DNA of 62,359 bases from Acidimicrobiaceae bacterium (GCA_003155915.1 PMFA01000014.1:12061-74419); one strand, 5' to 3'; positions 26,308 through 35,595 are shown, numbered from the stretch's first letter. A program made the numbers and translations. The notes: generated by a model from the letters alone, not told the origin.

Positions 26308-27023
26308 CAGACTCCTCTCCTCAGGGACTCACTCGGAGGTAACACCAGATTGGCGGCTTCGTCGACGACGATTCCGAAGAATCGATTGGCGTTTCGTACC
26401 GATCCCTTGTAGTGACCGAAAAGTTCGAAACTGATGCAACCAAAGATCTGGGACCACACCATCAACGAGAGCGTCCTCACTGACTCGGGGACCCCAGGCA
26501 TCGCCCCATCCAGATTGCGCGTTTCGAGTAGCCCCTTCATCGTCGACTCGTCGTCGTCGTTCGCCTCAGAGTTGGACTGCTGCCACGCGTCGGCGACGAT
26601 TGAACCGAGAACCAGCGCGACTCGGGCGGCCGGTTCGACCGTGAACTGCGGCGCTTCGTAGCCTGGAACGGGCGAGCCGTAGAGCAGGGCGTACTCGTTG
26701 GGATTGGACTTCGCCCATTTGCGAATGGCCGACGCAGCCGCGTGCAGTCGGCGTCGAGGTTCCTCACGAGGCACGCGAAGGGCCGCGCGCTCGGCGAACT
26801 CCCCGAGGTCGTTGTAGGCGTCGACGATCAGCGCCGTTAGAAGGTCATCGCGGGTCGGAAAGTATCGGTACAGGGCCGAGGACACGACGCCCATTTCGCG
26901 AGCGACCTCGCGCAGCGACAGACCGGGAGCGCCTTTTTCGGCCATCAACCTCCGCGAGGTCGACTTGATCCTGTCGATTTGGCGCAGTCGCGCCTCGGCG
27001 CGGGTGACTCTCACTTCACTCAT
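26307..27023 (-). CDS. TetR/AcrR family transcriptional regulator
   Basis: 238 residues from ATG 27023 (MSEVRVTRAEARLRQIDRIKS). The HTH is at ~residues 12-60: ARRLMAEKGAPGLSLREVAREMGVVSSALYRYFPTRDDLLTALI. The C-terminal ligand domain (~80-225) with KSNPNEYALLYGSPVPGYEAP and VWSQIFGCISFELFGHYKG matches the TetR_C WHG-type. It is divergent from an SDR-like gene with two palindromic operator candidates between them, and co-transcribed with a GNAT gene. Likely an autorepressor that also controls the SDR gene. Confidence 0.93.
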   Translation of the reverse strand: MSEVRVTRAEARLRQIDRIKSTSRRLMAEKGAPGLSLREVAREMGVVSSALYRYFPTRDDLLTALIVDAYNDLGEFAERAALRVPREEPRRRLHAAASAIRKWAKSNPNEYALLYGSPVPGYEAPQFTVEPAARVALVLGSIVADAWQQSNSEANDDDESTMKGLLETRNLDGAMPGVPESVRTLSLMVWSQIFGCISFELFGHYKGSVRNANRFFGIVVDEAANLVLPPSESLRRGV

Positions 27024-27065
27024 CCGACCAGTATCGCAGGTCAGCATCGCTTTTGCACGAGAAAT

Positions 27066-27128
27066 GAGAGCGGTGCTCTTGCACTATTGATTGGCGTGTG
27101 CGATACTGTTTGAGAGAGCAGTGCTCTC
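27066..27128. promoter_or_regulatory. Promoter of the SDR gene with two TetR-type operators
   Basis: Two related inverted repeats: GAGAGC-GGT-GCTCTT (27066-27080) and GAGAGCA-G-TGCTCTC (27114-27128, perfect arms), centres 48 bp apart. Between them lies a good plus-strand promoter, TTGCAC (27079-27084), 17 bp, GATACT (27102-27107). Site 1 touches the -35 box and site 2 covers the predicted start of transcription. The divergent TetR gene starts at 27023. Binding by this TetR is inferred from position and symmetry. Confidence 0.75.
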
Positions 27129-27145
27129 CCAGAAGAGGAGGATTC

Positions 27146-28066
27146 ATGGGTACCTATTTGATCGTCGGAGCCGGAGCGATCGGCACAGTGGTCGCCGAAG
27201 AGCTCGCCCAGCAGGGGCACGCCGTGCGGCTCCTCTCTCGGCGCGGCACGGGACCCGAGCACTCGCTCATTGAACGAGTGACGGGCGACGCCTCGGACTC
27301 AGCGACGGTGACGCGCCACGCGACGGGCACGGACGCGGTATTCAATTGCGCCAATCCCCCCTACCACCGCTGGCCAACGGACTGGCCCCCCATCGCCAAC
27401 GCGTTGCTCGCGGCCGCGGAAATCAGTGGCTCGAAACTCGTCACCCTCAACAACCTCTACGCCTACGGACGTCCGACCGGGCCGATGACGCCGCACGACC
27501 CGCTCAGTGCCGACTACGAAAAGGCTCAGGTGCGCGCCACGATGTGGCTCGACGCCAAACGAGCCCACGACGACGGCCGTATCAGGGCGACCGAGGTACG
27601 CGCGTCAGACTTCATCGGTCCCCGTTCGGAGAGCTATCTCGGGCTGTTCATCCCGCGCATCATCGCGAACAAGAGTTGCCAGGTCATTGGCAACATCGAC
27701 GCACCGCACAGTTGGAACTACACGAAAGATGTCGCGCACACCCTGGTCACCTGCGCCCAGGACGAGCGATCTTGGGGTCGCGCCTGGCACGCACCGGCCA
27801 ATCCCGCGTGTACCGTGCGCCAGGCCATTGACGACATCGCACGTATCGTAGGCGCCACGAACGTCAAGATCACCAAGGTCCCGACGCTGGCGCTGCGCGT
27901 GTTGGGGTTGTTCAATACCGACATTCGCGAACTGCCCAAGACGTTGTACCAGTTCGAGGTCCCGTTCATCATCGACGACTCCGAGACACGAACTACCTTC
28001 GGTCTCGTGCCGACTCCCTGGGACGAAGTCTTGAAGTCGTCCATCGCGTTCTATTCCAAGGACTGA
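27146..28066 (+). CDS. NAD(P)-dependent epimerase/reductase (extended SDR-like)
   Basis: 306 residues from ATG 27146 with a strong AGAGGAGG ribosome site. Rossmann motif YLIVGAGAIGTVVAEELAQQG, then DAVFNCANPPYHRWP, TLNNLYAYGRPTGPMTPHDP and ASDFIGPRSES. The classical YxxxK is not obvious (YEKAQVRATMWLDAKR), so it is an atypical member of the extended SDR group. Controlled by the divergent TetR according to the operators. Substrate unknown. Confidence 0.85.
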   Translation: MGTYLIVGAGAIGTVVAEELAQQGHAVRLLSRRGTGPEHSLIERVTGDASDSATVTRHATGTDAVFNCANPPYHRWPTDWPPIANALLAAAEISGSKLVTLNNLYAYGRPTGPMTPHDPLSADYEKAQVRATMWLDAKRAHDDGRIRATEVRASDFIGPRSESYLGLFIPRIIANKSCQVIGNIDAPHSWNYTKDVAHTLVTCAQDERSWGRAWHAPANPACTVRQAIDDIARIVGATNVKITKVPTLALRVLGLFNTDIRELPKTLYQFEVPFIIDDSETRTTFGLVPTPWDEVLKSSIAFYSKD

Positions 28067-28155
28067 CGGACACGAGGTTCGCCACTACGCCGTGAGAGGT
28101 CCGTTTTGGTTCGCGACGGGGGACAGATATGTTGGTACCAACGTGAGGAGGTTCA

Positions 28156-28746
28156 ATGTTCAACGACCTGAGCGCTGACGTGCTCGAGGTGATGCACGAA
28201 CTCGAAGCGCGTGACAAGCGAGACCGTGACGACGGCACGCCACATCTGGAGCGTCTACGACAGATCACCCCGGACACGGGACGCTTCATCGCCCTGTGGG
28301 CCGCATCGGTACCGGCCGGGGCGATGATCGAGATTGGGACGAGCGCCGGCTACTCCGCGCTGTGGCTCGCCCAGGCCTGCCGAGTCAGCGGTCAAAGCCT
28401 CACCACATTCGAGATACTTCCCGAAAAAGCGCGCCTGGCTCGCGAGACCTTCGATCGAACGGGCGTCACTGACGTCATACGTCTTGTCGAGGGCGACTAT
28501 CTCGACCACGCCGACGAGATCCGGGAGGTGGCGTTTTGCTTCCTCGACGCCGAAAAGGACGTGTACGAGTCCTGTTACGACGTGATCGTCCCGAAGATGG
28601 TGCCCGGAGCGATCCTCGTGGCCGACAATGCCACGAGCCACCGCGAGCACCTGCAATCCTTTCTCGAGCGCGTACTCGCCGATGACCGGGTCGACGCCAT
28701 GGTCGCCACCGTCGGCAAGGGTGAACTCGTGTGTCGCCGACGCTGA
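28156..28746 (+). CDS. Class I SAM-dependent O-methyltransferase (family 3 type)
   Basis: 196 residues with SAM motif I MIEIGTSAGYSALWLAQAC, followed by FEILPEKARLARETF (motif post-I), EGDYLD and FLDAEKDVYESCYDVIVPKMVPGAILVADNATSH, the metal-binding block of catechol/caffeoyl-CoA-type O-methyltransferases. GTGAGGAGG precedes the ATG. Substrate unknown. Confidence 0.9.
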   Translation: MFNDLSADVLEVMHELEARDKRDRDDGTPHLERLRQITPDTGRFIALWAASVPAGAMIEIGTSAGYSALWLAQACRVSGQSLTTFEILPEKARLARETFDRTGVTDVIRLVEGDYLDHADEIREVAFCFLDAEKDVYESCYDVIVPKMVPGAILVADNATSHREHLQSFLERVLADDRVDAMVATVGKGELVCRRR

Positions 28747-28797
28747 AGCAGCCTCGTCAATGGATAGGAGCGAATTCGCTCGCGCCCTGAGCGATGC

Positions 28798-29259
28798 CTA
28801 AACGTCTTTGAACATCGACGTCGCGAGGACTTCGTAGCCGAGCGAATCGTATAAGGATCGCGCGGTCAGATTCGGTCCGAAGACGTTGAGGGCGACGCGC
28901 GTCCCACCACGCTCACGAGTCCACTTTTCCGCGGCTTCCATGGCCGCTCGGCCAAAGCCACGACCACGCACGTCCTTCGCTATCTCGATGTCATAAATAA
29001 ACCAGGTAACGCCGTCGCCCGAGAACGGGCGGCCCATCCAGAGCGTCCCAACAATCTCCTCTTCGGCAACGACGTTCATCACGTATTGACCTTCGGCCGG
29101 ACTTTCGTTGGGGAAGAGTTCTGCGAATTGAGAATCAGACAACTTGCGGGCGACTTCGGAGTCTTCGCCAGCCTTTATGCGCTCGGCGATGTAGTGCTCT
29201 TTCATGTTCGGCATCCACGACGCCAGTTCCTGGGATGTCTTTGCTTCCAATTTGACCAT
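28798..29259 (-). CDS. GNAT family N-acetyltransferase
   Basis: 153 residues. Motif A: IYDIEIAKDVRGRGFGRAAMEAAEKWTRERGGTRVALNVFGPNLTARSLYDSLGYEVLATSMFKDV. The N-terminal ~60 residues (MPNMKEHYIAERIKAGEDSEVARKLSDSQFAELFPNESP) are the helical start seen in actinobacterial single-domain GNATs. Monocistronic, substrate unknown. Confidence 0.9.
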   Translation of the reverse strand: MVKLEAKTSQELASWMPNMKEHYIAERIKAGEDSEVARKLSDSQFAELFPNESPAEGQYVMNVVAEEEIVGTLWMGRPFSGDGVTWFIYDIEIAKDVRGRGFGRAAMEAAEKWTRERGGTRVALNVFGPNLTARSLYDSLGYEVLATSMFKDV

Positions 29260-29368
29260 TTGACGACTTTAATAGCGCCGTCATCCGTCGCTTGACCCAG
29301 TCGAGCGCCGCGACGTGCCGGGAGACGAATCGCGCGGTGTTATCCTCGGCCTCGTTGAGGGAGCATCC

Positions 29369-30850
29369 GTGACGCTGTCGAGTCGAGAACTCTGTACATC
29401 ATCGGCGATTGAACTCGCCGACGCCCTTGCCTCTGGTGCGACCTCGTCGGTGGAGATAGTCACGTCCTTGATGGAACGAATCGCGGACATTGACGCGCCC
29501 GGCAGTGAGATCGAACTGCGAAGCGTGTTGGCCCTCGCGCCCGACGCGCTCGGCGAGGCACCGCGTCTCGATGACGAAAGGGCGCTCGGGACACTGCGAA
29601 GTCGATTGCACGGTGTACCGATTCTCATCAAAGACAACATCGAAGCCGTGGGACTGCCGGGCAGTGCCGGATCGACGGCGCTACTGGGTCGACCCGTCCC
29701 CCATGACGCGCCGCTCGTCAAGAGACTCCGCGATGCCGGCCTCGTCATTCTCGGTTCCACCAACCTCTCACAGTGGGCCAACATGCGTTCACCCTTTTCG
29801 ACGAGCGGGTGGTCGGCCGTTGGGGGTCTCACCCTCAATCCGTATCGCCTGGACCGTTGCGCCGGAGGCTCGTCTTCAGGTTCTGGCGCGGCACTCGCGG
29901 CGCGGCTCACACCGCTGGCAATCGGTACTGAGACCGACGGCTCGATCACCTGTCCGGCGTCGCTTAATGGCGTCGTGGGCATCAAGCCGGCCGTCGGCAC
30001 GGTGCCGGGAGAAGGGATCGTCCCGATCTCGTCGAGTCAAGACAGCGCCGGCCCGATGGCGCGAACGGTCCGTGACGTCGCCGCCCTCTACGAAATCCTC
30101 ACCGGTCTCGATCAGGTACTCGAACGCGTCACGCGAGGATTCGACGGCGCGCGCGTCGCCGTCGCCACGAACTTCACGACCGGACATCCCGCCACCGATC
30201 AACTGTTCCTCGAGGTGGTCGACGCAGCCCGGCATGCCGGGACATCAATGCCCGAGATAACGGTTCTCGAAGCCGACTCGAGCGTCGACGCCGATGAACT
30301 GACCGTCCTGCTCAGCGAAATGAGTGACGACTTGACGACTTTCTTGAGGCGCCGAGGCGGCCACGGACCATCGACACTCGCGGAGTGCATCGACTTCGAA
30401 AACGAGCACCGCGACGTCGAACTCCCATTCTTCGGTCACGAATTCTTCGATCAGGCGCTCGCCTCGGGAGGGCGCGGGGGCGAGAAATACCGCGACGCGA
30501 GGTCGAGGAACGTGGCGTGGGCGATCGACCAGTGTCTGACGCCGGCGCTCAGCGACATCGATTGCTTCATCGCACCCTGTTACAGCCCCGCCTGGAAGAA
30601 CGACCTCGTCTTGGGCGGCAGCGGGAGTGCTCACTGGTCACAGGTCACCCAAGCACCGGCAATCGCCGGATGGCCAATCGCGACGGTGCCAATGGGAGTG
30701 ATCGACGGCCTCCCCGTCGGACTCTCGATCGTCGGTCGACCGGGCTCGGAGACGATCATGCTCGCGGTCGCCGCCGGATTCGAAGGCATCCTGGACCTGG
30801 CACGAGGTGACGCCCTTCGACCCACGTTCATTCGTCCTCAGAAGGGTTGA
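29369..30850 (+). CDS. Amidase (amidase-signature family)
   Basis: 493 residues from GTG 29369, which has AGGGAG five bases ahead; an earlier GTG at 29315 would add 18 residues. Ser-cisSer-Lys triad: Lys88 in PILIKDNIE, cis-Ser168 in AGGSSSGSGAA and nucleophile Ser192 in ETDGSITCPAS. The C terminus PAIAGWPIATVPMGVIDGLPVGLSIVG is typical. The TETDGSITCPAS variant is that of peptide amidases and related hydrolases rather than GatA; the physiological amide is unknown. No gatB/gatC nearby. Confidence 0.92.
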   Translation: MTLSSRELCTSSAIELADALASGATSSVEIVTSLMERIADIDAPGSEIELRSVLALAPDALGEAPRLDDERALGTLRSRLHGVPILIKDNIEAVGLPGSAGSTALLGRPVPHDAPLVKRLRDAGLVILGSTNLSQWANMRSPFSTSGWSAVGGLTLNPYRLDRCAGGSSSGSGAALAARLTPLAIGTETDGSITCPASLNGVVGIKPAVGTVPGEGIVPISSSQDSAGPMARTVRDVAALYEILTGLDQVLERVTRGFDGARVAVATNFTTGHPATDQLFLEVVDAARHAGTSMPEITVLEADSSVDADELTVLLSEMSDDLTTFLRRRGGHGPSTLAECIDFENEHRDVELPFFGHEFFDQALASGGRGGEKYRDARSRNVAWAIDQCLTPALSDIDCFIAPCYSPAWKNDLVLGGSGSAHWSQVTQAPAIAGWPIATVPMGVIDGLPVGLSIVGRPGSETIMLAVAAGFEGILDLARGDALRPTFIRPQKG

Positions 30851-30948
30851 CGCTCCTCTGGGTGGCGCCCGCCTCGGGCCGGCGACGTAGTGAACGTCGT
30901 TGCGACCTCGACCAAAATCGGGTCACAGGCTTTTGCTACGTTGAGCAC

Positions 30949-31311
30949 ATGTCAACTCCACTGCGCGGTCTTCGCACCCTCATCTATCCGGCATCCGACC
31001 TCGCCGCGGCCAAGGCGTGGTGGACGGACTACCTCGGATTCCCGCCCTACTTCGATGAGCCGTTCTACGTCGGCTTCGAAGTCGCGGGCTACGAACTCGG
31101 CCTCGTGCCAACGGACCAAACCGGCGCGAGCCCCACGACCTACTGGGGCGTCGACGACGTGGCCCAAGCCGTAGAAGACGCTGAGGCCAACGGTGCGGTA
31201 CTCCTCGAGGCGCCCCAAGACGTGGGCGATGGCATCATCGTCGCCTCGGTCGAGAACCCGAGTGGACATGTGGTGGGGCTGATCTACAACCCCCATTTCG
31301 TCGCGAAGTAA
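30949..31311 (+). CDS. VOC (glyoxalase-fold) family protein
   Basis: 120 residues from ATG 30949 (STPLRGLRTLIYPASDLAAAKAWWTDYLGF). Two beta-alpha-beta-beta-beta units are readable, the second as TYWGVDDVAQAVEDAEANGAVLLEAPQDVGDGIIVASVENPSGHVVGLIYNP. Metal ligands are not certain. Function unknown. Confidence 0.88.
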   Translation: MSTPLRGLRTLIYPASDLAAAKAWWTDYLGFPPYFDEPFYVGFEVAGYELGLVPTDQTGASPTTYWGVDDVAQAVEDAEANGAVLLEAPQDVGDGIIVASVENPSGHVVGLIYNPHFVAK

Positions 31312-31374
31312 TCGGACTACGAACCGACCGCCATTTCGTCTCGGCTTCGTTTTCCGAGAACCGGTACTGCGCGA

Positions 31375-32181
31375 CTATTTGCGCGCCAGCACTTCTTCGT
31401 GGACGACGACGAAGATCCCGTCATCGCTATCCGACCATGCCCGAAAGGCGTCGCTGATCGCACTGAGTTCCTCACTCGTGGTGAGTCCGTATTCCAGACC
31501 TTGGCGGGCGAATTCGCTGTACAGGACACGGTCGGCCCATAGGTCGGCCCACCATTCACGCTCTTCGACGCTCTCGTACGTCCAGTCGGACCTCGAGCGC
31601 TCAAGCGCAGTGAAATCGGCGGCTTCGACCCACTCGGCGAGATAGCGACCGGCGTCAGCTTCGGCGTCATTCTTTCGGGTGATCTGGTGATACAACTCCA
31701 TCCATCGAGTCAGTCCATCGCTCGGTGGCGACCAGGTGAACTCGCCGTAATCCCCGTCGCGCACCGCGAGCCATCCTCCATCTCGAAGTACGCGCCGCAT
31801 CTCCATCAGAGCGCGCGTCGGATCGCTCAGGTGTTGGAGGACCTGGTGGGCGTAGACGACGTCGAATGATGAGTCCTCGAATTCGAGATTGTAGACATCC
31901 CCGACCGCGAACGAGAGGTTCGACAGCGCTCTCGCTTCGGCCGCTTGCCGGGCCCGTTCGATCACTTCGGGTGAACGGTCAATGCCAACGACGTCACCCG
32001 GGGCGACGAGTTCGGCGAGATCCATCGTGATCGTCCCCGGTCCGCATCCGACGTCGAGCAGGCGGTCACCCTTTTTCAGATGTGGGAGTAGAAATCCGGC
32101 CGAATTCCGCGCCGTGCGCCACGTGTGGCTGCGCAGAACCGACTCGTGATGACCGTGGGTGTAGCGATCGAGTTGAGCCAT
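31375..32181 (-). CDS. Class I SAM-dependent methyltransferase (UbiE/COQ5-like)
   Basis: About 268 residues using ATG 32181 (MAQLDRYTHGHHESVLRSHTWRT), the usual start for this group; ATG 32196 is five codons upstream. Motif I DRLLDVGCGPGTITMDLAE, acidic post-I GIDRSPEVIERARQAAE, motif II FDVVYAHQVLQHLSDPTRALMEMRRVLRDGGWLAVRDGDYG. Substrate unknown. It runs divergently from the monooxygenase-domain gene at 32262. Confidence 0.9.
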   Translation of the reverse strand: MAQLDRYTHGHHESVLRSHTWRTARNSAGFLLPHLKKGDRLLDVGCGPGTITMDLAELVAPGDVVGIDRSPEVIERARQAAEARALSNLSFAVGDVYNLEFEDSSFDVVYAHQVLQHLSDPTRALMEMRRVLRDGGWLAVRDGDYGEFTWSPPSDGLTRWMELYHQITRKNDAEADAGRYLAEWVEAADFTALERSRSDWTYESVEEREWWADLWADRVLYSEFARQGLEYGLTTSEELSAISDAFRAWSDSDDGIFVVVHEEVLARK

Positions 32182-32261
32182 GTCGTCAAGATACATTCGA
32201 ACACGGCGCCGCGTCAACGCCTTCGCTCCGGTCACCTTTTCGCCGACGATACGATGCGACG

Positions 32262-32582
32262 ATGAGCTCGCAACCGCACGCTGTCTGCATATTCCGGTCC
32301 GTTCGAACGAACCATTCAACCAACGAATACGAGGAGTGGTCGAGTCGAATGGACCACATGGTCGCCACGATGCCGGGCTACATTAGCCACGCCAGTTTTC
32401 GTGATGACACGTCCGGCCGAGGGGTGACGATCTCGTACTTCGAGTCCATGAAGGACCTCGTGGCATGGAAACAAGTACCCGAGCACCTCGAGGCCCAAGC
32501 GCTGGGTCGAGCGACGTTCTATAGCGAGTACGAGATTGAAGTGGCCGAGATTGTTCGCCACTACGAATGGACGTTGGAGTAA
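32262..32582 (+). CDS. Antibiotic biosynthesis monooxygenase (ABM) domain protein
   Basis: 106 residues, single ferredoxin-like ABM domain: AVCIFRSVRTNHSTNEYEEWSSRMDHMVATMPGYISHASF, then GVTISYFESMKDLVAWKQVPEHLEAQALGRATFYSEYEIEVAEIVRHYEW. Members are heme-degrading or quinol-oxygenating or simply stress-related; the one here is undefined. ATG 32262 chosen because upstream frame encodes the divergent gene region. Confidence 0.88.
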   Translation: MSSQPHAVCIFRSVRTNHSTNEYEEWSSRMDHMVATMPGYISHASFRDDTSGRGVTISYFESMKDLVAWKQVPEHLEAQALGRATFYSEYEIEVAEIVRHYEWTLE

Positions 32583-32863
32583 CTGCAGTGTCGTTTGCTC
32601 GACACCTTGTGCCATCTGGACCCCAAGGACGACCAGCGACGAACCAGTCGCCTACGACAACATGACTCCTGCGAGTCATCAGCCGTCGAGATTCGTTCAG
32701 TTTGCGCACCAACCCGGAGCCCACGGGACCGGACTCGTCTCGAAACATATACGCGCAGCGATCGAGGTCGAAAAAAGTCAGCGCAACGCTCGTCGAGGAG
32801 AGCTCTCGTGTTTCTGAGTTTTGGGACGGTAGGTTTCTTATGGAACAGTTGCGAGGAGGGTCG
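32583..32863. other. Intergenic region with an 18-bp inverted repeat
   Basis: 281 bp upstream of the nitrilase gene with no convincing gene. It contains ATGACTC-CTGC-GAGTCAT (32662-32679), perfect 7-bp arms with a 4-bp centre, too short for a stable terminator without a T run but good for a dimeric regulator. An AT-rich stretch (about 32745-32775) could hold the promoter. Confidence 0.5.
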
Positions 32864-33706
32864 ATGAAGCTCGATGTGGCGGCGGTGCAACTGTCTTCGG
32901 GCTCAGACGTCTCGCGCAATCTCGAAGAGGCGGTGCAACTCGTCAACGTGGCCGCTGACCGAGGTGCCCAGTACGTCCAGCTACCCGAGTACTTCAACTT
33001 CCTCGGTCCCTTCGCGGGATTTGCCAACGCTGCTGAATCGGTCCCGGGGCCAACCACCATTCGAATGGCCGAGCTCGCCCGGTCACGCGCCCTGACACTG
33101 CACCTGGGAAGTCTCTTGGAGGTGTCACCGATTGAGGGCAAGTTCTACAACACGAGTGTGGTGATCGGACCGGATGGCGAGATCGTCGCCACGTACCGCA
33201 AGGTCCATCTCTTCGATGTCAACGTGCCGGGCGCGATCGTCCATCGCGAGTCTGACGTCATCGCGCCCGGCGGGGAGATCGTCGTCGCTCGCTTCGAAGG
33301 GTTTGGACTCGGGCTGTCGATCTGCTTCGACGTGCGGTTTCCCGAGTTGTATCGAAATCTGGCGCTCGCCGGCGCCGACGTGATCGCGATACCGGCCGCC
33401 TTCAACGTCATCACGGGACGCGCCCATTGGGACCTTCTGGTTCGGGCGCGCGCGATTGAAAATCACGCCTTCGTCGTAGCCGCGGCGCAGGTCGGCACGA
33501 CCGCCGAGGGGATCGCGACCTACGGACACTCACTCATTGTCGACCCGTGGGGAGAAGTCCTAGCCGAGGCAACAAGTGACGCCCCGGAGGTCGTGACGGC
33601 CACCTTGGACGTGAGTGAAGTTGCGCGGCGCCGAGCTCAGATCGCAGTGATGGACTTTCGTCGACCCGACGTCTATGACCGAGAGACCCGCGTCACCGAT
33701 TCGTAA
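32864..33706 (+). CDS. Carbon-nitrogen hydrolase (nitrilase superfamily, Nit2-like)
   Basis: 280 residues from ATG 32864 with GAGGAGGG directly ahead. Catalytic triad Glu42 (LPEYFN), Lys113 (YRKVHLFD) and Cys154 (SICFDVRFPELYR). The YRKVHLFDV and CFDVRFPELYR signatures are those of the Nit1/Nit2 omega-amidase/deaminated-glutathione-amidase branch. A metabolite-repair role is likely by family; the exact amide is not proven. Confidence 0.92.
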   Translation: MKLDVAAVQLSSGSDVSRNLEEAVQLVNVAADRGAQYVQLPEYFNFLGPFAGFANAAESVPGPTTIRMAELARSRALTLHLGSLLEVSPIEGKFYNTSVVIGPDGEIVATYRKVHLFDVNVPGAIVHRESDVIAPGGEIVVARFEGFGLGLSICFDVRFPELYRNLALAGADVIAIPAAFNVITGRAHWDLLVRARAIENHAFVVAAAQVGTTAEGIATYGHSLIVDPWGEVLAEATSDAPEVVTATLDVSEVARRRAQIAVMDFRRPDVYDRETRVTDS

Positions 33707-33716
33707 CGTTCCACGC

Positions 33717-34691
33717 TCACTCTCGTCCCGCAAGTTCCTGGTGAAGTTCGGTGATCGAAACGGTTCCCGGAGCGAGACCCCGGCGCGCCATCTCGTTGGC
33801 GCGGCGTTGCAGCAGTTCGTTCACCGGCGTGGCAATGTCGTAGCGCCGTCCGAGCTGGGCGATCTCACCGTTCAGATAGTCGGTCTCGACGTTGCCCGTT
33901 CCACGAAGCACGCTCTGCCACGAAGAGCTCCCGACGCGTCGAATCGATCCAATCGAGTGGTAGTTAACCAGCTTCGAGCGCTTCTCCGCCAGTGTGGTCG
34001 CCCGCACGACGTCGACTTTGTGGGCTGTGAGGCAGGCGACGGCTTCGTTGCGGACTCGGCCGGCTAGTTCGTCACTCATCGCGCTCGGACCACACAACAC
34101 CTCGAGGGCGTTTAGGACGTTCGAGAGCAGCTTGCCCCATTTCAACGTCTCGATCTCCTCGGTCGCCAACGAGGCGAATCCGGAGTCACCGAGCAGCCTC
34201 GACATCTCGAGTGCGGTCTCGTCGACGCCGCTCGGCCACCGACCGACGTCGAGGACCCCGATGACCGGCGCGGAGAAGACCTCGACGCGTCCCGCTTCGA
34301 GGTACGACGCCGGTGACATCACGCACACGCCGTAGGTATTGGCGAAGTGCCGTGACACCAGTCGCTCGTTCGCCACACCGTTCTGCGCGCAAAAGACCGC
34401 GAGCGACGCCGGCGCGATACTCGCGAGCTCCTCGAGCACGCCCGCGGTATCCTGACTCTTTACACAGAGCACGACGGCATCACCTGGTTCGAAGGTCAAC
34501 GATGAAATGCCATTGACGACGTCAATCCTTGACCGGCTCGTCGTGTCCGGAGTAGCAATCGTAACGCCGCACTTTTCAATGACCTCATAATTTGCTCCGC
34601 GCGCGACGAGCACGACGGGGTGACCGTGTTCATGAAGTCGCGCGGCGATCGGCGCGCCAATGGCGCCCGCTCCGATGACGATGACTCTCAC
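33717..34691 (-). CDS. 2-dehydropantoate 2-reductase family protein (ApbA/PanE-like)
   Basis: 324 residues. N-terminal Rossmann motif VIVIGAGAIGAPIAARLHEHGHPVVLVARG; catalytic Lys region CVKSQDT; C-terminal helical domain with KWGKLLSNVLNALEVLCG, where the Lys and Asn match ApbA_C. Ketopantoate to pantoate reduction is the classical reaction, but many actinobacteria carry several paralogues of other function, so the name is kept at family level. Confidence 0.9.
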   Translation of the reverse strand: MRVIVIGAGAIGAPIAARLHEHGHPVVLVARGANYEVIEKCGVTIATPDTTSRSRIDVVNGISSLTFEPGDAVVLCVKSQDTAGVLEELASIAPASLAVFCAQNGVANERLVSRHFANTYGVCVMSPASYLEAGRVEVFSAPVIGVLDVGRWPSGVDETALEMSRLLGDSGFASLATEEIETLKWGKLLSNVLNALEVLCGPSAMSDELAGRVRNEAVACLTAHKVDVVRATTLAEKRSKLVNYHSIGSIRRVGSSSWQSVLRGTGNVETDYLNGEIAQLGRRYDIATPVNELLQRRANEMARRGLAPGTVSITELHQELAGRE

Positions 34692-34769
34692 GATTCGATA
34701 CTTACACGACGGGACAGGAGTCGAATCCGATCACGTAGCCACCAATGACGTGTGACAATCGCACGGCGT

Positions 34770-35513
34770 TCAGTCGGTAAAGCAGAGCTGGCGGAAACGA
34801 CCGCCCAACTCCTCGGCGCGCTCGTCGCTCGCGAGCTCGATGCGCGAATACAACCAGAGCAAGATGTCTGAGCTGGAACCGGTGATAAGCGGCGTGCCGG
34901 CTTCGATGCCGTCCACGAATCTCACCGTGCTCGGAGCATCGCCCTCGAGCACGGTCCAGCTTCGATCAACGTCGGTACACTTCAGCCCGAGTGACCCACC
35001 GAGCACCGTTCCCGGTGGGTCGATGGGATCATTGTCGTTCGATATCGAAAAAGTGAGGAACTCATCGATCGAGTCGGCCGCCACTGCGGGATCGACGGTG
35101 AAGTCCACGCCGGCGGCGTGCGCCGCATCCCAATGGTGCACGACGACTTCTTGCACCTGATGTCGAGTAACGAACGCGACGTTCTGCTGTTGGGGAGCCC
35201 ACGTGTAGACCCGAGTCTTCTGATCACTGTCTCCCAGCACGTGTGCGAGATGTTCGGAGCCTCGCACAAATCGATCGACGAGCTCTGATCGGTCAATTCC
35301 TGTCGGTCGACCATCTCGCGGGCGCTCCAGCAGTCGCTGCTCGACGACGGTCGCCCAGAACCACTGCACCTCGGTGAGATGTTGGACGAGGTCGGCCATC
35401 GTCCAGCCGGGGCAGTGTTCGATGGGTTCATCGAGATGAGCGCTCGCCGCGGCAGCGATTCGAGCGCTGTGGTCGGCGATGGCTTCGGTATAGGTTGCGA
35501 GCTCCACGGTCAT
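34770..35513 (-). CDS. Maleylpyruvate isomerase family mycothiol-dependent enzyme
   Basis: 247 residues. DinB-like four-helix N domain with HSARIAAAASAHLDEPIEHCPGWTMADLVQHLTEVQWFWATVVEQ and the metal-binding His in HQVQEVVVHHWDAAHAAG; a C-terminal sterol-carrier-like domain follows (TVLGGSLGLKCTDVDRSW...). Members use mycothiol as thiol cofactor. A second, divergent paralogue lies at 38159-38905. Substrate unknown. Confidence 0.9.
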   Translation of the reverse strand: MTVELATYTEAIADHSARIAAAASAHLDEPIEHCPGWTMADLVQHLTEVQWFWATVVEQRLLERPRDGRPTGIDRSELVDRFVRGSEHLAHVLGDSDQKTRVYTWAPQQQNVAFVTRHQVQEVVVHHWDAAHAAGVDFTVDPAVAADSIDEFLTFSISNDNDPIDPPGTVLGGSLGLKCTDVDRSWTVLEGDAPSTVRFVDGIEAGTPLITGSSSDILLWLYSRIELASDERAEELGGRFRQLCFTD

Positions 35514-35595
35514 TGCATGAGACTACCGAGGGGCTGTTCGAATCCGTAAGAGCCGTGATTCTTGTCGGCCGTGAACCCTTCTAGAGTCGGATGCT

